A stretch of 64,000 nt of DNA from Pictodentalium vernedei (lineage: Eukaryota; Mollusca; Scaphopoda; Dentaliida; Dentaliidae). Position numbers and translations under genes: made by a program. This document shows positions 56,366 to 64,000 of the stretch, piece after piece. The number at the start of each line of letters is the position of its first letter. Position 1 is the first letter of the stretch. A model generated the notes under the pieces. The model ran no database searches. It was not told the DNA's origin and saw nothing but the letters and a program-made list of their open reading frames with translations. Location: assembly GCA_031216915.1 (NCBI GenBank), contig CM062294.1, forward strand, positions 395,861,217-395,925,216. Direction: 5' to 3'.

Positions 56366-56825
56366 ATGGGTGATAACTCGGGGGAAAATTAATGAATGGA
56401 ACTCTTCCTTGTGCATGTCCATTCCCCCATGCAGGTCAAACAGCATACCAAAGGAGATCGAAATCCGACTGATGGCTTTGAAGTTACAATGCAAAAAGTT
56501 TGTGCTGACACATCGACAGAAGGGAAAAAAGGGCCATAACTCTGGAAAAATCATTGGATAAAACCAGTTTTTTTAATTTTCGAAAACAATTTATGGGTGC
56601 TATCAGAGTAATGACCCCTGTGCAGCCCCCTGTGGGTGTTGGCAACTTAATTTGAACAAACGTGAATTGACATATAATAAGGAACATGCATAACAAATTT
56701 GGTTTCATTTGGTCCAGTGGTATATAAGTCGATAATGTAAATTTCACGCCGGGTGGATGGATGACGGACAGAAAGTGATCACTTAAGCTCCCCCGACTTT
56801 CAGTCAGGTGAGCTAATAAAAAGGT
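56366..56825. repeat. Second pearl-like 3' end in tandem
   Basis: 56590-56825 repeats the distal part of the family: CAACTTAATTTGAACAAACGTGAATTGACATAT, TTTGGTCCAGTGGT, GATGACGGACAGAAAGTGATC, GACTTTCAGTCAGGTGAGCTAATAAAA. 56366-56590 contains a part unit (TAACTCTGGAAAAATCATTGG). Confidence 0.65.
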
Positions 56826-58389
56826 TCTAAGCTTAAAAACTGTGGGAGGACTTTGGGGGATATACCTTGTGCCTTACATTCGAAATTTCACAAAAATTTA
56901 CTAAGTTCAACAACCAATAATTTGGGGAAAAATTGACCAAAATCAAATTCCTGGCAATACGCACACCTCCGGTATATGTATAAATACTCTGTCAAATAAA
57001 AAGGTTCTAGCCTGAAAACTGTAACTAGTGTTCAACTGTTGAACGGAATCAGCCACCACAATCAGCTGATTGTGGGTAATTGGATGATAAAGGTGACGGC
57101 TCCTAGAACATTGGTTCACCCGATTGTTGCCAAGCATTTTGTAAAGTTTCAAACTGCATTTTATTATCTTCTGCAATTGTTCATTTGTTAATGTAAAATG
57201 ATATCAATGATACCGTTCAATAGGGTTGAGAAACAACCATGTGTATTCTTAATCTCTCTAGATGCCCCTTTATGGGATATCCAAGTTAAATGACATGTAA
57301 AGCTTACGGTTGAATGCACTTGCCGCAATCACCAGGTTATACTGGAAAAGTGAAGGCAGTACTCCATCGACTCAGGTCGCAGTAAAATTACCAGTTGCAC
57401 GCACTTGGGCTTGAGCCACGTTTACCACCCAAGTGTGTGCGACTGGTAATTTTACTGCGACCCCCAGTCAATGAAGTTTAACACTGTGAAATATGTTCAG
57501 TTTAATGTAGTTCTTTCACGCCCTCGACTTGTCTAGTAGAGCACGGTATTACAATCGGAATCAGCATCAGAATCAGCTGACTGTAAGCTCAAATAACCAG
57601 TAATCAGTCAGCAACCATTTTTGGTAATCGGTTGAACACTAACTGTAAGAGGAGTTAGGCGAACAAACCTTGTACCTTACATGCGGATGGACATACAGAT
57701 GAAAAGCTGATGAACAAACAAAGGTAAAACAATATGCCCCCCCTACTTTTAGTTGCGGGGACATAAAAAAAAAATATTTCAAGAAAATTCAAACTATGTT
57801 GAAGCATCTGGGGAGAAAGAGGCAGGAAGGATAACATTAAGCAGACATCAAATATATATAACTAAGGATGCTGATTGATTCGGGAATGAATGGGTAACAC
57901 ATGATTCCAATTTATATGATATAATTTAGAAGCACTGTCAGGAACGAATCCATATTATCTATAGTCCTTCTCCATCATGTCACTTTTGTTACAGAATGTC
58001 TGTTCTCCTTGATCCAGCGGTTTGAAGCCATCAAAACAGTGAAATTTTGGAGAGCAGATAAACACTGAATAATTTACAAGAGGGTCAAATAAAGGAATGG
58101 TTACTGACCGCAATAGAGGACAATGGAGTTTTACAAACTATTGTAGATTTTTTTCAAGTTGAGAAGAGTGACATTCTATTCGCTGAACGTTCTTAACACA
58201 CAGAAAAACTGAACATGAGCCAAAAGCAAATCCAAATCTGAAAAATAAAACCCCTTCTAGTTCTACTTATAAGAGATTGTATAAGAGGAGCTGACATGCA
58301 AATACCAATGACACTCTCCAATAAAATGCTACATGCCAAACTCACATGAAGAAATTCCATCCAACAGCATTAATTAAGCACTCTACCAG
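56826..58389. repeat. Dispersed repeat T copies, hairpin, unassigned DNA
   Basis: 56870-57020 matches 63655-63815: AAATTTCACAAAAATT, AAGTTCAACAA, GGCAATA-GCACACCT, AAGTTCTAGC--AAAACTGT. 57640-57770 repeats its start (TAAGAGGAGTTAG) and ends ATATGCCCCCCCTACTTTTAGTTGCGGGGACAT, a terminal hairpin-like motif. A 32-bp-arm palindrome lies at 57377-57460. 57780-58389 is unassigned. Confidence 0.6.
57377..57460. repeat. Hairpin, ~34-bp arms
   Basis: TCGCAGTAAAATTACCAGTTGCACGCACTTGGG pairs with its complement at 57428-57460 with about two mismatches around an 18-base loop. Confidence 0.85.
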
Positions 58390-58562
58390 TCAAGTCTTTA
58401 CCCAATGCACATTATATCATCATCTCAAAATCTGTTGTGTTAATTATTTTTTATAACAAATTTTAATGAAATTTTAAGAAAAATCACATCACACCACCCC
58501 ACACTGGAACAAGCTGATTGTTCCAAAGAAGGATCACATGATATGTTTTTTTTTTTTAACTT
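58390..58562. mobile_element. Decayed TTAA MITE
   Basis: TCTTTACCCAATGCACATTATATC, then AAATTTTAATGAAATTTTAAG, CACACTGGAACAAGCTGATTGTTCC and GGATCACATGATATGTTTT follow the order of the MITE at 2941-3172, strongly diverged and cut at the right by a pearl-like element. Confidence 0.55.
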
Positions 58563-58565
58563 TTT

Positions 58566-61500
58566 AGAGCAAGAGGCCCCATGGGACCTGAAGTGCTCAC
58601 CTTGAACAGAACCTGATATAAACTGAGGCCACAAATGAAGCTACATTTAGCAATCAATCTAAATAGGATCCACTGTCAATCCTTGAGCCCCTCAGTAGTG
58701 ACTAAAATAGTCCAAGCATCATGCCTTTTCTTCAGTTAATCATAATGTACAAAGTGGAGCTCCCCTATGGGGCCCCTTGATATACAACTTATGTGGATTA
58801 ATCTCAGTTACACACCTCTAGAGGTACTTAATGGTCATATAGTGTCGCTGACAGTTTTATGGGTGGAGGCAAGGGTACCTAATAACATGGCTCCTTATAA
58901 AATTAACTTGGAATTATGTTTCTATTTTTAGCACACATTGAGTACCACGATACTAGGGTTAATTTTTTTTTTTTAAATCAAATATCTGTTTCCAGGGTTT
59001 CCACACCTACCAATAAAAAAAATTCCATACTTTTTCCAGACCTTCCTCTTTTTTTTTCCATACCCTTCACAGCCATCCAGTGGGGTTTTTTTTACCCTCC
59101 AGGTTGACAGATAAACCAAAAATATATCTAACAAAACACTTACATGTACATGCAATGTGTTGGAGTTTAACCTTACTGCCAGATCTCTTGAGTTTTACTA
59201 CCAATCATCATAACTAATATCATGAACCAAAACTATTTTAAATTCTTTAGTAATGAGTCAATCAACAACTGTTGGCTGTGCTGCGTTTTTTTTTTAGCGT
59301 TTTTGATCTAAAATAGTACATTTTCTGGAGGTCTTATGTCTTGTTAATGCCAACTCCCCTGTATTTGAGACGTGAAAAGACTTGTCACAGACAAGACATT
59401 TTGCCTCTGACTTTGTTTTGAATTTTATGTTCCTGCTAATCCAGTGTGTGTATTTGGGGATTTTTCAACCACGTTTCTGAAAACAAACATTTCCACATTT
59501 CCTTTCACGTTAATTTGTTGACAGTATTACACAATACCTCAACTTTGCAGATTAAACTTTGATGTTTGTGTTGTTGTCTTTCTTGATGTTCACAACATAT
59601 CACACGTTATCACTGGGCACAGACATTTTGACCAAGGAAATATATGGATCAATTAATGTTTGTGTCAGATCAGTTATTACTGTGTTGGGTTACAAAGACC
59701 TAAATTTTACGAGTTTCAAAATTTGATTCAAAATGAAATAAAAACTAAAATAAAAAGAAATTTAGTTTGAAATTTGAATTTCATGGACAGCAGAAGTGAT
59801 TCCGAATATATTTAATTAAATTTCCATACTTTTTCCATACCATTTATATGAAAACATCATTTTCCATAACTTTTCCAGGTCTGGAAAACATTTTAAAAAA
59901 TTCCATACTTTTTCCAGACTTCCATACAAACCCGTGTCTCCTACTTATGCTGCAAATTAAATTTTGTTAAAATTGAACTAAGATTTCTAAGTAGTGAACT
60001 AGAGATGTTGTACACCAAATATGAAAGCATTCTGACTGGTGGCTCTGAAGAAGATTTTTAAAGAAATTTCCTCATAATGCTACAAATTAAAATTTGGATT
60101 ACCGTAGGAGCCTAAATATGAACCCAGGGACCCAATTTGAACAAACTTGAAATTAACTTGGAATTATGTTTTTATTTTTAGCACACCATTGAATCCCACG
60201 ATAGATTGGGCTAATTTTTTTTTTTAAATCAAATATCTGTTTCCCACTTATACTGAATGTCAAATTTTGTTAAACAGATGAACTAAGATTCCTGAGTAGT
60301 GAACTAGAGATGTTGAATACCAAATATGCAAGGATTCTGACTGGTAGATCTGAAGAAGATTTTCAAAGAGATTTCCTTATATTGCTCCAAGTTAAAATTT
60401 GGGGCTACCATAGGGAGCCCAAATATGAACCCAGGGACCCAATTTGAACAAACTTGAATCTGACCCCCTCCCCTCCCCTCCCCTCCCCCCACTTTCTCCA
60501 GAGATGTTGTATACCAAATATGAAAGCATTCTGACTGGTGGATCTGAAGAAGATTTTTTTAAAGATAAAGATTATCCCCAGGATTGCAATGAGATAAAAT
60601 TTGAGCCCAAATCTTAAACCACACACTGGAGTTGAAGAAACTTGAATCTGATCCCCTTAGAGATGTTGTATACAAATATGAAACCATTCAGATTGGTTGA
60701 TCTGGAGACGAAGATTTTAAAGAAATTTCCTCATATACACGAAGTTAAAATTCAGGGCTACCATAGAGAGCCCAAAGATTGAACCCAGAGACCCAATTTG
60801 AACAAAACTTGAATCTGCCCCCCCCCCCCACCAGAGATGTCACATACCAATTATCAAAGCATTCTGGCAGGTGGTTCTGAAGAACAAGAGTTTTAAAGAT
60901 TAGTCTACACACTGCCCAAAGTTAAAAATTCAGGCTCCTGTACTGAGCCAAAGATGAACCGAGAGGCTTCATTTTAACAAATTTATATTGACCCCCCCCC
61001 CCCCCCCCCCCCCCCCCCCCACTGCACCCCCTTTTGGATGGTGTATACCAAATATCAAAAGATTCTGATCATTGGATCTGGAGAGGAATGATTTTTTTAA
61101 TTTTTGCAAATACGCTGACCCCAAGCATTTTTTCGATGTCATCTATAGAACAACCTGTTACAACTAATGGCAATTTTTTTAACCATTCAGTTCAATGGGT
61201 CCTAAGGATGCTGCATACCAAATAAAAGTTCTCTATTCCGTGGGGTTGGGAAATACTGAAGTTTGAAAATATATCTATTTTTAGCTCATGGGGTTCTCAC
61301 AGGGACACAGGATTTTTTTTTTTTTACATGAATGAAGTATTTATGACCCAATAACATCACAGACAATATTTGTTTCAAATTGGACCATTGGTTCAGAAAA
61401 TAGAAATTCTGTGCGGGGCCAAAAAAACTTTCCCCTCCATTACAAAGGCAAATATTGCTTCACAAACTTCCTTTGAACAAACTTGAATCTACACCTCAAA

Positions 61501-61785
61501 AGGAAGCTCATACCAAATATCAAATAATTGTACTCGCTGGTTCATGAGAAGATTTTTAAAAAAATTTGGAGCATTTTCCTCCACCCCCTCCATATGGGCC
61601 TGGGCAGTTGAGTTGAACAAAAATGCAATGCCACCTCTGCACATGCCTCACACAAACGTTCACTTGAATTGGCCCAGTGGTTTTGGAAGAAAAGCCCAAA
61701 ACATGGTGTTGATGAACGACGGACAGACAGATGGATGGAGAGCGATTAGATAACTCTGCTTGACTTCGTCATGGTGAGCTAAAAA
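58566..61785. repeat. Pearl-like element, long copy, split by a hAT
   Basis: Starts AGCAAGAGGCCCCATGGGACCTGAAGTGCTCACC. P units run from about 59950 (landmarks GGTGG-TCTGAAGAAGATTTTTAAAGAAATTTCC near 60040, 60345, 60540 and 60700). The distal block at 61100-61560 (TTTTTCGATGTC, TTTTTAGCTCATGGGGTTC) follows, then GACGGACAGACAGATGGATGG and the 3' end CATGGTGAGCTAAAAAAAA. Inserts: an S1 SINE fragment (58820-58890) and a hAT (58994-59933). A long C run lies at 60994-61020. Confidence 0.75.
58994..59933. mobile_element. hAT-like element, non-autonomous
   Basis: Ends AGGGTTTCCACACC and (reverse complement) GGGTTTGTATGGAAG are inverted. AATTCCATACTTTTTCCAGAC occurs near both ends. Compared with P units elsewhere (AAATCAAATATCTGTTTCC then CTTATGCTGCA), it interrupts a unit; flanks CTGTTTCC and GTGTCTCC agree at 6 of 8 positions, an aged 8-bp duplication. 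No transposase frame. Confidence 0.6.
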
Positions 61786-61794
61786 AAAAAAACC

Positions 61795-61866
61795 CTTTGT
61801 TTTCAATTACTTAATCTGTAAATAATGTGGGTGGATGTGGCCAATTCATCGATTTTAAAAGGTTAA
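61795..61866. mobile_element. TTAA MITE, half copy
   Basis: TTTTCAATTACTTAATCTGTAAATAATGTGGGTGGATGTGGCCAATTCATCG...AAAAGGTTAA matches the right arm of the MITE at 39958-40142. The other arm is missing. Confidence 0.55.
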
Positions 61867-62450
61867 CTTCTAAGAACAGGCAAAGGCATGGCCAGTGGAT
61901 AATTTTTTTATTTGGTAATGTATCAAGATGCTCATATTTTGGCCTGTTTTTATCATAAAAAGCGTATATATAATAGAGATTTCAAGAAATTATTTAGAAA
62001 TAACACAAGAGGATTTTTTTACCTTCAAGTGTCTAAAACATGAATTTGGAGTGAGACTCCAGTTTCACTCCATCAGGAACCACAATCCACTGCGTAGACA
62101 AAACCTGCAGTATGTGGATATTGTTTCCCCCATGCTGGTCGGACACCAGACCAAAGGGCATAAACACACAGAACAACACATGCATATGAATGGGTTAATC
62201 GATATTGCATGAGTGCAAACAATAAAGGATAAAACGAGAGGCAGCAGGCCTCAAGTTTTATTCTTCCGCGATGAAACAAGTGCCATATCGATTAACCCAT
62301 TCACATGCATGTCATTTTGTGTTTATTACATGCTTTCATGTCTATAAAAACAATTATTAGGACACTCAGCAATTCATTTCACAACTATCAACAAAAAGAA
62401 CACATTTTATCTCCAACCAAATTGCGAAGAGAACCTGTGTTACTATTTCG
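61867..62450. other. Unassigned stretch with a hairpin
   Basis: Contains the imperfect palindrome 62161-62325 (arms ~40 bp, core ATGAATGGGTTAATCGATAT). No gene is supported. Confidence 0.5.
62161..62325. repeat. Imperfect palindrome, ~40-bp arms
   Basis: TAAACACACAGAACA..CATGCATATGAATGGGTTAATCGATAT pairs with the reverse complement at 62285-62325. The ~80-base loop contains GAGGCAGCAGGCCTCAAG, itself a small inverted repeat. Confidence 0.75.
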
Positions 62451-62513
62451 TCCTCTGAGATCCAATGTGTTCTATGTGCCTACTGGCACATAGAACACAT
62501 GGAGCTCAGGGGA
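62451..62513. repeat. Near-perfect hairpin, family H1, second copy
   Basis: Arms 62451-62480 and 62485-62513 (CCAATGTGTTCTATGTGCC and complement) with a 4-base loop; the same family as 1381-1442, including the CTCAGGGGA right flank. Confidence 0.85.
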
Positions 62514-62664
62514 TGATTTTTAGCTATTTTTAGTGATTCAAACTATAATTGCGGTGGACGAGTGTAGAAAATTCCAGTGAAAGTTTGCTTCTTTATAAAC
62601 TAGAGCGCACCGTCACAGTGCCAAGCTGCAATAATTCATGCAATGCGAATGTTGTTTAAAGCCC

Positions 62665-63015
62665 ATTGGTGACAAAAAAAAAATTGTTGATGACAAAAAC
62701 TTGTTGGTGACGAGTCCATAAATGTGACAGAAATTATCTGAATGACATGCACTATTGAGAGAGTATAGACATCACGAAGATACACTTGCATACCAAGTAT
62801 GCTGTCATTCCATCAAGTATTTTAGGAGTTATGGTGTTTTTTAAACTCGTTGGTGACAAAAAAACTCGTTGGTGACAAAAAAAACTTGTTGGTGACAACT
62901 CCATAAGTGTGACTAAAATTATCCAAATGACGTGCAGTATTGAGAGGGTGCAGACATCATGAAGATACACTTGCATACCAAGTATGGTGTCATTCCATCA
63001 AGTACTTTAGAAGTT
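62665..63015. repeat. Tandem duplication, ~186-bp unit, two copies
   Basis: TCCATAA-TGTGAC, AATTATC-GAATGAC-TGCA-TATTGAGAG, GAAGATACACTTGCATACCAAGTATG and TGTCATTCCATCAAGTA occur twice 186 bp apart. Short TTGGTGACAAAAAAAC repeats separate them (62668-62710 and 62850-62900). About 90% identical by eye. Confidence 0.88.
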
Positions 63016-63316
63016 AACACAAAGAGCTGCTCGTCGCAGCTAAAAACAGTCCACCAACAAATTCCGTTCGGAACAGATTTTTATTTTCCGCATGGTTTAG
63101 TGTTGGTGTAGATGGAGATTTCATTATTTTTCATAGAACAGGTGTGTAATAAAAATCTAACAACCAATGATTGAGTTATAATGTAAAATGTTAGTACGAG
63201 ACATATCGAAGTATGGACAGAGCACTTGACTATATGCTCTTCTTTGGAGTTAGGGGGCATAACAATGCAAAGTCATAAGAAGGAATTCTGTTCACAAAAA
63301 CTTAGCACTGTACCAG
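63016..63316. other. Unassigned stretch
   Basis: Nothing recognisable. Confidence 0.35.
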
Positions 63317-63320
63317 TTAA

Positions 63321-63485
63321 TCCCTTGCCTAACATGAAAGGCAGATGACACCTGGAAAGAAAATTCTTGAATAACTCAATTTTTAGAATGGTTTGCGTCA
63401 AAAATACAGCTTATGATCCCTCATTGGAACGAGCTCAATTAGCTCATTCCAATGAGAGGTCATAAGCTATGTTTTGGAGACAAAA
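63321..63485. mobile_element. TTAA MITE, truncated copy
   Basis: TTAA (63317-63320) followed by TCCCTTGCCTAACATGAAAGG. The central palindrome TCATTGGAACGAGCTCAATTAGCTCATTCCAATGA with flanking TTATGA/TCATAA arms is intact (63410-63475). The right outer arm is missing or too diverged to see. Confidence 0.6.
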
Positions 63486-63639
63486 ACTGAACAAGACTGC
63501 ATGCTCCTGCACAGCACATGGACATAGGAGCTTAAAGAGCAAACAGTGGTTTGTTACTCATACATGAGCTGTGTCTGTGAGACACATGCCATGCCCCTGC
63601 ATTTTCTACCTTGTACTTTAATTTACATATGCATTGTGG

Positions 63640-63860
63640 AGAGAGTTAGCTGGACAAATCATGTATCCTACACTCAAAATTTCACAAAAATTATTGAAGT
63701 TCAACAATCCATAATTTTGTGAAAAATTGAACAAAATAATTTTCTGGGCAATATGCACACCTTTGATATATGTTTTAATACCTGATAAAATAAAAAAGTT
63801 CTAGCTTCAAAACTGTGAGAGGAGTTAGCTGGACAAACCCACGTACCATACAGATGAGTT
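63640..63860. repeat. Dispersed repeat T, copy 2
   Basis: GGAGTTAGCTGGACAAA..., AAATTTCACAAAAATTATTGAAGTTCAACAATCC and GGGCAATATGCACACCTTTG match 56870-57020. The opening block is repeated at the right end (GAGAGGAGTTAGCTGGACAAACC, 63818), giving a part tandem. Confidence 0.65.
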
Positions 63861-63872
63861 TCTACAAATAAA

Positions 63873-64000
63873 GGTGTCAATGACACTGTAGCAAAACTTT
63901 CAGTGTGTTGTGTTTGATGAAAAGGATAAGGTTCAATGTTTATGACTGGATTATGAAATAAGACAAGAATTGTGATAATTGAGAATATGTTTAATTTCTG
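63873..64000. repeat. Dispersed repeat R, copy 2 (cut by window end)
   Basis: Same sequence as 40245-40375 with few differences, starting GTGTCAATGACACTGTAGC. It runs off the window. Confidence 0.75.

Overview
ORGANISM. The window looks like non-coding nuclear DNA of a mollusc, most likely a bivalve. It is AT-rich by eye. It holds one exon of an HSPA12-type Hsp70 gene (a family strongly expanded in bivalves), tRNA-headed and 5S-headed SINEs, DIRS retrotransposons, hAT and piggyBac-like MITEs, a Helitron, and many dispersed elements made of degenerate 140-170 bp tandem units, an architecture known from bivalve 'pearl'-type elements. The species cannot be named from the sequence. No bacterial, organellar or plasmid signal is seen. 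Only one host coding exon is well supported; nearly everything else is repeats, often inserted into one another. LAYOUT. 0-4.4 kb: weak PIF1-helicase-like fragment, hairpin, 874-bp non-autonomous Helitron with internal tandem units, TTAA-flanked palindromic MITE, GA-microsatellite duplication, small TIR MITE. 6.2-8.4 kb: second TTAA MITE, then a SINE split by a 1.2-kb element whose terminal inverted repeats are packed with promoter-like motifs. 9.5-11.9 kb: array of about 14 units of ~165 bp. 12.5-17.7 kb: pearl-like elements with a SINE and another repeat inserted. 18-20.1 kb: SINE, DIRS fragment, and a SINE split by a hAT MITE. 21.0-28.1 kb: a well-preserved DIRS element sitting exactly inside a TTAA MITE. 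29.4-33.4 kb: TG-microsatellite duplication, SINE with 16-bp target duplication, hAT MITE, TTAA MITEs. 33.5-35.5 kb: SINE and pearl-like array. 36.7-37.75 kb, minus strand: HSPA12-like 3' exon with splice acceptor, and a TA-flanked MITE in the putative intron. 38.5-40.1 kb: pearl-like element hosting a 5S-headed SINE, then a TTAA MITE hosting a tRNA-headed SINE. 40.5-44.9 kb: three further degenerate tandem arrays. 45.4-56.4 kb: one pearl-like element split by a 2-kb hAT and by a decayed DIRS element, which itself hosts a LINE tail, another pearl-like element and a 1.2-kb insert with a SINE. 56.4-64 kb: more pearl-like elements (one split by a hAT), hairpins, a short tandem duplication and fragments. 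HOW IT FITS. The nesting gives relative ages: pearl-like arrays and TTAA MITEs are hosts; SINEs, hATs and DIRS elements came later. Two short-element families share a 3' tail, which suggests one LINE partner mobilised both. All calls are by eye; no alignment or database search was run.
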